DNA from: Dethiobacter sp.
Lineage (GTDB): Bacteria > Bacillota > Dethiobacteria > DTU022 > UBA8154
Reading direction: 5' to 3'
Length of the DNA stretch: 43,496 nucleotides
Assembly: GCA_020725665.1 (NCBI GenBank)
Contig: DYEO01000031.1
Location: forward strand, 1 to 43,496
A model generated the notes under the pieces. That model was not told where the DNA came from, did no database searches, and was given only the letters and a program-made list of their open reading frames with translations. Both the position numbers and the translations under genes were made by a program. Below are positions 9,256 to 17,243 of the stretch, in pieces; within the stretch, counting starts at the first letter, position 1; each line of letters begins with the position of its first letter.

Positions 9256-10448
9256 AAATTGCAGTGATTGCTCTCACGCCCGGCGGCTTGCTTACGGCGC
9301 GGCGTATCTGCCGCCTTTTTGCCCGGCCTTTCCTCTTCTGCCATCCCGGGTTGCGGGAAAAAGGGAGCAGGGCAGGAAGGGGAGCAGAGGCTCCCGCTGC
9401 AACGGTCGCCACGGTTGCCGCAGCTGTTGCCGGGAGGCCGACTCAAGGGAACGGCAGGATCAGGCAGGCTTACTTCCCCGGAGACCTGCGTACCTTTACC
9501 GCGGAGATTTTTGCCTGTTTTGATGCCCTCATCCTTATCATGGCCGCCGGAATTGCCGTGCGTCTCCTTGCCCCTTGTCTGCGGGATAAAAAAACCGATC
9601 CTGCCGTAATTGTGGTGGATGATACGGGGCGCTTTGCTGTCAGCCTTCTCGGTGGGCACCAGCGGGGAGCTAACGACCTGGCGGAAAAGATTGCTTCCGG
9701 GATCGGAGCCACACCTGTAATCACCACGGCCACGGACCGCCGCCGGCTTCTTGCCTTTGACCAGCTGGCCCAACGCCGGAACTGGACCCTGGAACACGGG
9801 GAAGATATGAAAAAAATCAGCGCAGCGCAGCTGGAAGGCGCGGAGCTCTGCCTGTACTGCGATCTACCCCTTGCCCCCGTTTCTCCGCGGGATAAGGGGC
9901 TCGAGCTGCCCGCAGGCTGCCGCCTGGTGCGGAAGCCGGGAATGCCCCGGGCCTGCCGCGGCACGGTTCTTCTCAGCAACCGCCGGGAACTGCCCAACCC
10001 GCCTCCCGGCCTGCCCTTTGTCGTGATCAGGCCCCGTAACATTACGGCCGGCGTCGGCTGCCGCCGCGATGTCCCCGGCCGCGCCATTATTGCCGCTGTG
10101 CAAGAAGCCCTGTGGCAGGCGGGAAGAGTTCCACAGGGGCTGCAGGCGCTGGCCACCATTGAGCTGAAGGGAAAGGAAAAAGGACTTCAGGAAGCGGCCC
10201 GCTTTTTTGAGGTCCCCCTGCAGCTTTTCTCCAGGGAACAACTGCAGAGGGTTGAGCATCTTTTTGACACCTCTTCCTTTGTGCGCCGGCACACGGGCGT
10301 GGGTGCGGTGGCCGAACCGTGCGCTTACCTGGGCAGCGGCGGCGGTTCGCTGATCCTGAAAAAGACGGGCAGCGCAGGCATTACGGTGGCCCTGGCAGAA
10401 TGCCCCCTACCCCTTGTTTTAGCGCAAAGAGCCGAAGGAGCTTGTTAG
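9252..10448 (+). CDS. cbiG: Cobalt-precorrin-5A hydrolase
   Basis: CbiG opens the delta-lactone of cobalt-precorrin-5A and releases the two-carbon fragment as acetaldehyde, which is how the anaerobic pathway contracts the ring. The central domain signature LLGGHQRGANDLAEKI (about residues 133-148) and the C-terminal domain TAGVGCRRD, ATIELKGKEKGLQEAA and VGAVAEPCA are clear. Odd point: between about residues 34 and 70 there is a basic, Ala/Gly-rich, low-complexity stretch that looks like an insertion before the conserved core. Length 398 residues. The start overlaps the cbiF stop by four bases. Confidence 0.93.
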   Translation: MKIAVIALTPGGLLTARRICRLFARPFLFCHPGLREKGSRAGRGAEAPAATVATVAAAVAGRPTQGNGRIRQAYFPGDLRTFTAEIFACFDALILIMAAGIAVRLLAPCLRDKKTDPAVIVVDDTGRFAVSLLGGHQRGANDLAEKIASGIGATPVITTATDRRRLLAFDQLAQRRNWTLEHGEDMKKISAAQLEGAELCLYCDLPLAPVSPRDKGLELPAGCRLVRKPGMPRACRGTVLLSNRRELPNPPPGLPFVVIRPRNITAGVGCRRDVPGRAIIAAVQEALWQAGRVPQGLQALATIELKGKEKGLQEAARFFEVPLQLFSREQLQRVEHLFDTSSFVRRHTGVGAVAEPCAYLGSGGGSLILKKTGSAGITVALAECPLPLVLAQRAEGAC

Positions 10449-10451
10449 CAG

Positions 10452-11189
10452 ATGGAAAAAGGCAAACTTTATATTGTAGGTATAGGCCCGGGAGGGCGGG
10501 AAGAGATCACTCCCCGGGCCGCCGCCGCCATTGCGGCCAGTGACGTGGTGGCCGGTTATGCCCCTTACCTGAAGCTGCTCGGCGATTTGATCGCCGGCAA
10601 AGAGACCATTGCCTCCGGCATGGGCAGCGAGGTGGAGCGCTGCCGCAGGGCGGTTGCCGCCGCCGCAGGCGGACGCACGGTTTCCCTGGTGAGCAGCGGC
10701 GATACAGGCATCTACGGCATGGCGGGAATAACCCTGCAGGTGGTGGCGGCGCAGGAAACGGCCCCGGAGGTGGAGGTTATCCCCGGCATTACGGCGGCAA
10801 GCACCGCCGCCGCCCTCCTGGGTGCCCCCCTCATGCACGACTTTGCCGTCATCAGCCTCAGCGACCTGCTTACGCCCTGGTCCCTGATCGAAAAAAGGCT
10901 GCACCTGGCCGGGGAGGGAGATTTTGTCGTAGTCCTCTACAACCCGCGCAGCCAAGGGAGGGAGAAACAACTGGAGCGTGCCCGGGAGATCCTACTCCAG
11001 TACCGCAAGGGCGAAACTCCCGTAGGGCTGGTGCGCAACGGCGGCCGGGCGGGGGAGGAGGTCACCATTACCGTGCTGGCCAGGCTTCTTTGCTGCAAAG
11101 TGGATATGCATTCCACCGTCATTATCGGCAACAGCAGAAGCATTGTCTGGCAGGACAAAATAATCACACCCCGGGGGTATGCACTATGA
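10452..11189 (+). CDS. cbiH: Cobalt-precorrin-3B C17-methyltransferase
   Basis: CbiH methylates C17 and drives ring contraction to the lactone that CbiG then opens. Signatures are LYIVGIGPGGREEITPRA, VVAGYAPYLKLL, VSSGDTGIYGMAGI, VIPGITAASTAAALLGAPL and VVVLYNPRS, the last specific to the C17 subfamily. Length 245 residues, without the C-terminal CbiG-like or ferredoxin extensions known in some homologues. AAGGAG at 10436-10441 precedes the ATG. The stop overlaps cbiJ (ATGA). Confidence 0.95.
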   Translation: MEKGKLYIVGIGPGGREEITPRAAAAIAASDVVAGYAPYLKLLGDLIAGKETIASGMGSEVERCRRAVAAAAGGRTVSLVSSGDTGIYGMAGITLQVVAAQETAPEVEVIPGITAASTAAALLGAPLMHDFAVISLSDLLTPWSLIEKRLHLAGEGDFVVVLYNPRSQGREKQLERAREILLQYRKGETPVGLVRNGGRAGEEVTITVLARLLCCKVDMHSTVIIGNSRSIVWQDKIITPRGYAL

Positions 11190-11959
11190 TCCTGGTGCTG
11201 GCAGGGACAAAAGACGGGCGCCTTCTCGCCAAAGAGTTGGCGGATGCGGATTATCCCGTCCTGGCCAGTGCTGTCTCCCCGTATGGTTGCTTCCTTTTAA
11301 AAGAAACTATGGGAGGAGAGGTGCGCTCCGGCCCGCTGGATGAGGATGGACTGGTAGCTTTGCTGTGGGAGCGGCAGATTACCATGGTTGTGGACGCCAC
11401 CCACCCCTTTGCTGTAGAGGTGCGGCACAATGTACAGCGGGCCTGCGCCCGCCTGCAAATACCCGGGCTGCGCTTTGAACGGGAAAGCCTGCCGGCAGAG
11501 CAAGGAGGGGGCGGGACGGTACTTCCTGTCGCCGACCTTGAAGGAGCAATCAACGCTGCCGCCCCTGTCTCCGGCAAAATCTTTCTTGCCACCGGCAGCA
11601 GCAGCGTGGCGGCTTTTGTCCGGGCTTTGGATCCGCAAAGGCTGATTGTGCGCCTTCTGCCTGACCCTGAAAGCCTGCGGCAGTGCATGAGCCTGGGTAT
11701 TGATCCAGGTCGTATCGTGGCGATGCAGGGCCCCTTTACTGTAGAGATGAACCGGGAAATGTTCCGTCATTTTGGCGTGGCGCTCGTGATCAGCAAGGAA
11801 AGCGGTAAAACGGGGGGTTTATCGGAAAAAATTACCGCCGCGGAACAGCTCCAAATCCCCATCATCGTCATCGGCAGGCCGCCCCTGCCGCAGGGCCCCG
11901 TCTTTTCCGATATCCAAGAGTTACTGGCCCATGTGCATCGCTATTTCAATAAAGCGTGA
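11186..11959 (+). CDS. cbiJ: Cobalt-precorrin-6A reductase
   Basis: CbiJ (CobK family) reduces the corrin macrocycle of precorrin-6A with a nicotinamide cofactor. The start MILVLAGTKDGRLLAKELA matches the Rossmann-like nucleotide site; VVDATHPFAVEVRHNVQRAC (about residues 69-88) is the family signature, followed by ATGSSS and VAMQGPFTVEMN. The 257-residue length is normal. The ATG at 11186 overlaps the cbiH stop by four bases; a longer open frame from 11090 lies within cbiH and is rejected. Confidence 0.93.
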   Translation: MILVLAGTKDGRLLAKELADADYPVLASAVSPYGCFLLKETMGGEVRSGPLDEDGLVALLWERQITMVVDATHPFAVEVRHNVQRACARLQIPGLRFERESLPAEQGGGGTVLPVADLEGAINAAAPVSGKIFLATGSSSVAAFVRALDPQRLIVRLLPDPESLRQCMSLGIDPGRIVAMQGPFTVEMNREMFRHFGVALVISKESGKTGGLSEKITAAEQLQIPIIVIGRPPLPQGPVFSDIQELLAHVHRYFNKA

Positions 11960-11973
11960 AAGGGTGTGTAAAA

Positions 11974-12681
11974 TTGCATAATGACGGGATGCTGCAGAAT
12001 ATTGCCGTGGTCAGCGTGGATATGTTCCAGACCCTGGTTAACGTGGACAGCCGCTGCCACCCCTTCTGGCAGCAGGTACTCGGCGAAAATTACACGCAGG
12101 AGCGGGCTGCAGCCTACTGGTCCCTGCTCAAGTCTTTTCTTTACGGGGAATACAGGATACTTTTTGCAAACGATTACCGCTTTGTCAGGGCACGTACCGT
12201 TGCGGAGCGCTCCTTTAAGAAGATGTTTGCTCATCTCGGCCTGGATCTCGACCCCGCTCACACGGCAGGCGTTTTTGTGAAAGAACACGGCCTGGCCGCG
12301 CCCTTTAATGACACAAACGCATTCCTGCAAGGGGTGGGAAAGCTTTTCCCCGTCTGCCTGGTGAGCGATGCGGATGAGGAAATGATCGGGCCGTTACGCA
12401 ACCTGCACAACTTTGACCACATCTTTACCTCGGAGCAGGTTGGCGCATACAAAAACAGCCCCGGCGGTGAGCTTTTCCGCTCCGTGGCGGAGCATTACGG
12501 ACTGGCAGCGGAGCAGATTTTACATATCGGCGATTCTCCCTTCGACGTGCTGGGCGCCGGCCGGGCCGGCTTCATCACCTGCTGGCTGAACCGTTTTGAG
12601 AGGATGTGGGAATACGAATTCCAACCCTACCGGGTCGTTGCCTCCCTCTGGGAAGCGGCCGCCCTGCTGGGAGCAGGTTGA
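11974..12681 (+). CDS. HAD-superfamily hydrolase at the end of the cobalamin operon
   Basis: A predicted soluble HAD-fold protein of about 235 residues. Motif I is VVSVDMFQTLVNVD; motif II is the serine in CLVSDADEE; motif III is the lysine of GAYKNSPGGELF; motif IV is ILHIGDSPFDVLGAG. In motif I the position two after the nucleophile is Phe, whereas HAD phosphatases have Asp there as acid/base. This resembles 2-haloacid dehalogenases and similar non-phosphatase members, so ordinary phosphatase activity is doubtful. A TTG at 11974 with AAAGGG at 11959-11964 is chosen; a GTG at 11956 overlapping the cbiJ stop and an ATG at 11989 are alternatives. Position suggests a link to corrin metabolism, but the substrate is unknown. 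Confidence 0.8.
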   Translation: MHNDGMLQNIAVVSVDMFQTLVNVDSRCHPFWQQVLGENYTQERAAAYWSLLKSFLYGEYRILFANDYRFVRARTVAERSFKKMFAHLGLDLDPAHTAGVFVKEHGLAAPFNDTNAFLQGVGKLFPVCLVSDADEEMIGPLRNLHNFDHIFTSEQVGAYKNSPGGELFRSVAEHYGLAAEQILHIGDSPFDVLGAGRAGFITCWLNRFERMWEYEFQPYRVVASLWEAAALLGAG

Positions 12682-12708
12682 CAATTGACGTATGCCCAGC
12701 CAAAGGCT

Positions 12709-12999
12709 AACAACGTACGCCATCACATACTCCTGGAGAAAGTAGCAAAACGCGTAGACGATGCAGAGATTATGCGCCTTCTGAAGCTTATCCTGAAAGC
12801 AACGGGAAAAAGAGGCGTACCGCAAGGCGGGGTTATCTCCCCCCTGCTCTCGAACATCTACCTGAACGAAGTGGACAAAATGCTGGAGGAAGCCAAAGAA
12901 ACGACCCGAAAGGACAACTATACCCAGCTCGAATATGCACGCTTTGCCGACGACCTAATCGTACTCATCAACTGGCATCCGTCAAACAATTGGCTCTCC
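12709..12999 (+). pseudogene. Internal fragment of a group II intron reverse transcriptase
   Basis: The translation from about 12709 holds NVRHHILLEKVAKRV, then the RT motif GVPQGGVISPLLSNIYLNEV, then the polymerase active-site block LEYARFADDLIVLI. All three are hallmarks of group II intron maturases. Family resemblance starts abruptly at NVRHH and stops at about HPSNNWL; after that the frame continues only into repeat DNA. The N-terminal RT blocks, the maturase domain X and any endonuclease domain are missing. It starts directly after the HAD gene, is on the same strand as the intron RNA remnant at 1-600, and runs into a heptanucleotide repeat. It is dead as an enzyme. Confidence 0.85.
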
Positions 13000-13017
13000 A
13001 GTAATCCACTATCCTCT

Positions 13018-13038
13018 ATCAACTGCCAACTATCAACA
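13018..13038. repeat. Degenerate heptanucleotide repeat (ATCAACT-type)
   Basis: Three seven-base units, ATCAACT, GCCAACT and ATCAACA, lie back to back at the junction between the RT fragment and the minus-strand radical SAM gene. The stop codon of that gene is within the first unit. Confidence 0.45.
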
Positions 13039-13924
13039 ATCCCGCCGCGGCGGCGAATGCCCGCGCTTCTTCAACCTCTTTCCTGTTTACGCGGCGATCC
13101 AGGGGAGGGTAACGCTCAGCCCGGTAGGCGGGGTAGTACTGGCCCATGATGTTTACGGCACAGTTCGGCGAGATCTCCTCTGCCAGAAAACGTACAACTT
13201 CCTTTGTCCCCGCGAGCCCGCCCGGGAGCACGAGATGACGCACCAGCAAGCCGCGCCGGGCGATACCTTGTTCATCCATTACAAGATCCCCGACCTGGCG
13301 CTGCATTTCCCGCAGGGCCCGCCGCGCGCGTACGGGGTAGTCCCGCGGGCCGGAACAGCGTTGTGCGGCGTCTGCCTCCGCGTATTTGAAGTCGGGCAAA
13401 TAGATGTCCACAATCCCCTCCAGTAAGCGCAGGGTTGCAACCGATTCGTAGCCACCGCTGTTATAGACAAGGGGAATCTTCAGTCCCTGTTTCCTGGCGG
13501 GCAGGAGTGCCTGCAGGATGGCGGCAACGTGGGGTGAAGGTGTAACCAGGTTAATGTTATGGCAGCCCCGCCCCTGCAGGACCAGCATAATGCGGGCCAG
13601 TTCCAGTGTCGAGGTTTCCTCTCCTTCGGCCAGGTGACTGATCTCCCAATTCTGGCAAAAGACGCAATCAAGATTGCAGTGGCTGAAAAAAATTGTTCCT
13701 GAACCGGCATCGCCCACAAGGGGTGGTTCCTCACCAAAATGGGCGTGAAAACTGGAGACCACGGCGCCTGCCGGGGCCCGGCAGTGGCCCCTTTCTCCCT
13801 GCGGACGGTCCACTACGCATTTCCAGGGACAGAGAGTGCAGGCTGCGAGACGACGCTGTGCCGCCATTGCCCGCTGCTCCATTTCAGAGAGGGGTAGCTG
13901 TAAATAGGAAGGCGTAAAATCCAT
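13019..13924 (-). CDS. Radical SAM protein, PflA-like (PflX-type)
   Basis: A 301-residue radical SAM enzyme related to pyruvate formate-lyase activating enzymes. The SAM-binding cluster motif CNLDCVFC is at residues 83-90 (CxxxCxxC), after FFSH. The N-terminus has a second cysteine set, CTLCPWKC (29-36) and Cys48 in GERGHCRA, as in the uncharacterised PflX-type family. LVYNSGGYES and YLPDFKYA are further family blocks. The substrate is unknown; these proteins are assumed to install glycyl radicals or modify small molecules. The start follows GAGGTAG read on the minus strand. It converges on the cobalamin operon and is divergent from the spore protein gene. Its C-terminus borders repeat DNA but keeps family-like sequence close to the end. 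Confidence 0.85.
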   Translation of the reverse strand: MDFTPSYLQLPLSEMEQRAMAAQRRLAACTLCPWKCVVDRPQGERGHCRAPAGAVVSSFHAHFGEEPPLVGDAGSGTIFFSHCNLDCVFCQNWEISHLAEGEETSTLELARIMLVLQGRGCHNINLVTPSPHVAAILQALLPARKQGLKIPLVYNSGGYESVATLRLLEGIVDIYLPDFKYAEADAAQRCSGPRDYPVRARRALREMQRQVGDLVMDEQGIARRGLLVRHLVLPGGLAGTKEVVRFLAEEISPNCAVNIMGQYYPAYRAERYPPLDRRVNRKEVEEARAFAAAAGLLIVGS

Positions 13925-14085
13925 ATTTATCTACCTCATTTTAAATTTTAACTCATTTTTCCGTATCTGTCTAAGTACCCTTGGATCGTTTAAAATCGCA
14001 AAGGGGACTGTTATTTAACAGCAATATTTTCTCTCCGCAGGCGCAAAATATAAAAGCCGCCTAAAAAAATAAAGGAGCTGAGGTC

Positions 14086-14268
14086 ATGCCGAGAAAAAGA
14101 CGTGCCGGGGTTATGTCTGAAGCGCTTAAATACGAGCTGGCGGATGAACTGGGCGTTGGTGATATTGCTCGAACTCAGGGTTTCGGGGAAGTAAGTTCCC
14201 GCAACTGTGGTAACTTGGTCCGCAAAGCCATTGAGCGGGCCAGCAAGACTGTCCCTCCTGAAAAATAA
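14086..14268 (+). CDS. Small acid-soluble spore protein, alpha/beta type
   Basis: A 60-residue basic protein whose core ALKYELADELGVGDIARTQG, followed by a GEVSSRNCGNLVRKAIE-like segment, matches alpha/beta-type SASPs. These coat spore DNA, protect it from UV and heat, and are degraded at germination. The basic N-terminus MPRKRRAGVMSE resembles SASPs of Peptococcaceae-like Clostridia rather than the Bacillus form. AAAGGAGCTGAGGTC precedes the ATG. It is a single-gene unit with its own terminator, as expected for a forespore gene. I could not identify a sigma-G promoter with confidence in the 161 bases upstream. Confidence 0.9.
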   Translation: MPRKRRAGVMSEALKYELADELGVGDIARTQGFGEVSSRNCGNLVRKAIERASKTVPPEK

Positions 14269-14277
14269 GGCGGCCGA

Positions 14278-14316
14278 GGGTGTACTCCTGAGAGTACACC
14301 CTTTATTTTGTTATTT
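14278..14316 (+). terminator. Rho-independent terminator of the spore protein gene
   Basis: A perfect 10-bp stem (GGGTGTACTC at 14278-14287 with GAGTACACCC at 14292-14301) with a CTGA loop is followed by a T-rich run. It begins nine bases after the stop codon. Confidence 0.93.
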
Positions 14317-14480
14317 TATGAGTATGAATGAGAGGTTCCTGGAATTTAATATGAATATAGACAAATTTAAAGGATTTTTTATGGCAAAAACGAAGTATAA
14401 AGGTTATAATGATAAGCGCGAAAGTCAATATTGCCGGAGGTAGCGCTTCGGCTTTGTTTATAGAGAGGGGATAGGCTTTT

Positions 14481-15524
14481 ATGCCGGAAAAGCAGGAATT
14501 AAAGAGCATGCAGGACGTGCGGGAGTTCAAGGTGGCCAAAGAGCGGATCTTTCACAGCGCCACACACGAGGAGATTCTTAATGGACTCACCTCCGATCTA
14601 TATTTTGTGCGTACGCGCCAGTTGCTCACCCATGCCGGTAAAGAAAACACACCTGTGACCGCCGAAATATTTTGCAGCAGCCCCGGTATCCTCACCGGCG
14701 TGGAAGAAGTTTTAAACCTGCTCAAAGGCAGGGATATCTCGCTCTGGTCCATTCCCGAGGGGGAGGAGATGGGAGCAAAGGAAGTGGTTATGTGCATCGG
14801 CGGCCCCTATGATCAGTTCGGCATGTACGAGACCGTCATATTGGGAATGTTGGCCAGCGCCAGCGGTTGGGCAACGGCGGCCCGGGCTTGCAGGGATGCA
14901 GCCGGGGACAAACCTGTTTACAGTTTTGGCGCCAGGCATGTTCATCCTGCGGTGGCCCCCGTAATGGAACGGGCTGCCATAATCGGGGGAGCCCAGGGAT
15001 GCAGTTGTATCCTTGGGGCCAAGCTTTTGGCGAGGGAACCCATCGGCACGGTTCCTCATGCAGCCATCCTCATTATCGGCGATACGGTGGAGACAGCCCT
15101 GCTCTATGACGAAGTAATGCCCCCTGACTCTCCGCGCATCATCCTTGTGGATACATTCAAGGATGAAGCGGAGGAGACAATGCGTGTTGTGGCCGCATTA
15201 AAAGACCGGCTGGACGGTGTCCGCCTGGACACGCCGGGAGAGAGGGGCGGAGTTACCCCCGGGCTGGTAAGGGAAATCCGCGGCCGGCTGGATTTGGCCG
15301 GTTTCAAGCATGTGCGTATTTTTGTATCCGGGGGAATAACGGCCGAGCGGATCCCCGCCCTGGTGGAAGCAGGGGCATGGGCTTTCGGGGTGGGAAGTTA
15401 TATTTCGGGGGCTCGTCCCATCGATATGACCATGGATATAAAAGAGATTGTAGGGCAACCGGTTGCCAAACGTGGCCGCATCCCGGGACTGTCAAATAAT
15501 CAGCGGCTGGTCCGCTACCTTTAA
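14481..15524 (+). CDS. Nicotinate phosphoribosyltransferase family protein
   Basis: A 347-residue member of the nicotinate/quinolinate phosphoribosyltransferase family, which joins nicotinate to PRPP to give nicotinate mononucleotide. Visible blocks are IFHSATHEEILNGLTSDLYF at the N-terminus, VYSFGARHVHPAVAPVMERA in the middle, RIILVDTFKDEAEE, and the phosphate-binding end FVSGGITAERIPALVEAGAW followed by GVGSYISGA. The ATG has AGAGAGGGG upstream. It is monocistronic or leads the ispE group, with a 28-base gap to ispE. Its product is also the base donor for CobT in lower-ligand synthesis, but a role in the nearby cobalamin operon is inference; NAD salvage is the simpler reading. A poor promoter candidate ends in TATAAT at 14405-14410. 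Confidence 0.85.
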   Translation: MPEKQELKSMQDVREFKVAKERIFHSATHEEILNGLTSDLYFVRTRQLLTHAGKENTPVTAEIFCSSPGILTGVEEVLNLLKGRDISLWSIPEGEEMGAKEVVMCIGGPYDQFGMYETVILGMLASASGWATAARACRDAAGDKPVYSFGARHVHPAVAPVMERAAIIGGAQGCSCILGAKLLAREPIGTVPHAAILIIGDTVETALLYDEVMPPDSPRIILVDTFKDEAEETMRVVAALKDRLDGVRLDTPGERGGVTPGLVREIRGRLDLAGFKHVRIFVSGGITAERIPALVEAGAWAFGVGSYISGARPIDMTMDIKEIVGQPVAKRGRIPGLSNNQRLVRYL

Positions 15525-15552
15525 TCAGGACGAGCCGGACAAGGTGAAATGT

Positions 15553-16443
15553 GTGCCCCTCCATAAAGGTTTGAAACTTTACGCACCGGCCAAAATTAAC
15601 CTTACTCTGGAGATTTTGTACCGTCGCGCTGACGGATATCACCAGCTCCAGACAGTCATGCAGGAACTGGCATACAGTGATCTCCTTTATTTGGAGGAGT
15701 GTCCGGCCGGCCGTCTGGAATTAATTTGTGATGATCCTTTTCTCCCTTCAAGTGAAGAAAACCTGGCCTTGCGGGCTGCTTCCCTGATACAACAACATTA
15801 TGCTCCGCACCGTGGAGCCCATTTGGCGTTATATAAAAAAATACCTGTGGCCGCGGGCCTGGGTGGCGGCAGCAGCGATGCGGCGACGGTGCTTAAGGGC
15901 CTGAACGATCTCTGGCAACTTAATTTGGCGCCGGCGTCCCTGCAAGAGTTGGCCGCCCGCCTGGGTTCGGATGTTCCCTTTTTCCTTTGTGGCGGGACAG
16001 CCCTCGCCCAGGGACGGGGTGAGATCATCCATCCCTTACCTCCTTTTCCCCGCGCCTTTGTGTTGCTGGTTTCCCCGCCGGGAACAGAGCTTTCTACTCC
16101 GCTGGTTTACCGTTCTCTTAAGTGGGATAAAATAAAAAGTGGAGAAAAGACAGCCAATTTCGTACAGCTATTACGGGATGGTACGGGCAAAAGCAGTGGT
16201 GACCCGGATCTTTTGGCAAGATTGCTTGAGCTTATGGTAAACGACCTGGAGGCGGGGGCCTTTGCGCTGGTAAGGGAGCTTTCTCCTCTTAAGAAAATGC
16301 TGCAGGAAATGGGACTTAAACCCCTTCTTTCCGGCAGCGGCCCCACCTTTTTTGCTATCTCTAACGATCACGAAAAACTGCGTGCTGCAGGGGATGAGTT
16401 AACATCCCGGGGCTACCGTGTTATCTTAACATCAACCAAGTAA
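15553..16443 (+). CDS. ispE: 4-diphosphocytidyl-2-C-methyl-D-erythritol kinase
   Basis: IspE phosphorylates CDP-methylerythritol in the MEP isoprenoid pathway. The N-terminal LKLYAPAKINLTLEIL and the GHMP-kinase ATP loop PVAAGLGGGSSDAATVLKG are unmistakable, with the C-terminal LLSGSGPTFFAI block. The start is uncertain: the GTG at 15553 has AAGGTG six bases upstream and gives 296 residues. A GTG at 15544 is also in frame, and an ATG at 15463 would overlap the previous gene by 62 bases and add 30 unrelated residues. It leads the usual Firmicutes block running to mfd. Confidence 0.94.
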   Translation: MPLHKGLKLYAPAKINLTLEILYRRADGYHQLQTVMQELAYSDLLYLEECPAGRLELICDDPFLPSSEENLALRAASLIQQHYAPHRGAHLALYKKIPVAAGLGGGSSDAATVLKGLNDLWQLNLAPASLQELAARLGSDVPFFLCGGTALAQGRGEIIHPLPPFPRAFVLLVSPPGTELSTPLVYRSLKWDKIKSGEKTANFVQLLRDGTGKSSGDPDLLARLLELMVNDLEAGAFALVRELSPLKKMLQEMGLKPLLSGSGPTFFAISNDHEKLRAAGDELTSRGYRVILTSTK

Positions 16444-16467
16444 TAACCGGAGGATGGAAGTGATTAA

Positions 16468-17217
16468 ATGCTGGATTGCATAGTCTTGGCCGGTGGGGGA
16501 AAAGGGGATCTGGCAGAACAGGAAGGTGTGGCCTGCAAAGCCCTGATCAGGATCAATGACCGGGAAATGGTGCGTTACGTGCTAACGGCCCTTTGCGCTT
16601 TGCCGCAAATAGGGCGCATTATTGTGGTGGGTCCAAGGGAGGAACTTCTTTTCCTGCAGGAGCATTTCCCGGTGGAAATTGTGGCGGAGCAGGGGAGTAT
16701 CCTGCAAAACCTCGTTGCCGCCAACCGTTGCCTGAACAGCGGGCGCCATATCCTGATCAGTTCCGCGGATATACCCCTCCTTTCCCTGGAAGCGCTGGAA
16801 CATCTTTTGTCCAAGTGCCGTCCCTTTACATACGACTTTTATTACCCCATTTCCAGCAAGGAGAGAAGCGAAAGCAGTTTTCCCGGTGCAAAGCGCACAT
16901 ATGTAACTATGCAGGAAGGCACTTTTACCGGGGGCAATGTTTTCCTGGTAAATTCTGCCGTAATTGAGGACTCGGCGCCTCTATTGGAGCGTTTCCTCGA
17001 GAACCGTAAAAGCCCACTTAAAATGGTTTCGCTGCTGGGGGCCGGCTTTGTTTTAAATTATCTCAGGAAAAACTTGACAATCGCCGGCCTGGAAGAGCGT
17101 ATCTCCAGCCTGCTCAACCTGAAGGCCAGGGCCGTGATCATTGATTACCCGGAGATTGGTTTTGATGTGGATAAGCCTTCCGATTTGGATCTTGTGCGGG
17201 GTATCATGAGTAAATAA
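16468..17217 (+). CDS. MobA-like NTP transferase domain protein
   Basis: A 249-residue GT-A-fold nucleotidyltransferase: an N-terminal LDCIVLAGGGKGD, KALIRINDREMVRYVLTAL, the metal-binding SADIPLLS and a C-terminal GFDVDKPSDLDLV. These are the family marks of MobA, CofC and IspD-like transferases, but the product is not clearly any of these. The usual signature loop is LAGGGKGDLAEQEGVACKAL rather than the tight GxSxRMGxxK form. It lies between ispE and glmU, where Bacillus relatives carry purR, yabJ and spoVG, and it overlaps the glmU reading frame region (TAATG at 17215). A role in envelope precursor or cofactor synthesis is possible; substrate unknown. Confidence 0.8.
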   Translation: MLDCIVLAGGGKGDLAEQEGVACKALIRINDREMVRYVLTALCALPQIGRIIVVGPREELLFLQEHFPVEIVAEQGSILQNLVAANRCLNSGRHILISSADIPLLSLEALEHLLSKCRPFTYDFYYPISSKERSESSFPGAKRTYVTMQEGTFTGGNVFLVNSAVIEDSAPLLERFLENRKSPLKMVSLLGAGFVLNYLRKNLTIAGLEERISSLLNLKARAVIIDYPEIGFDVDKPSDLDLVRGIMSK

Positions 17218-17243
17218 TGGAGAAGAAAGGGGGAAAATCTCCT

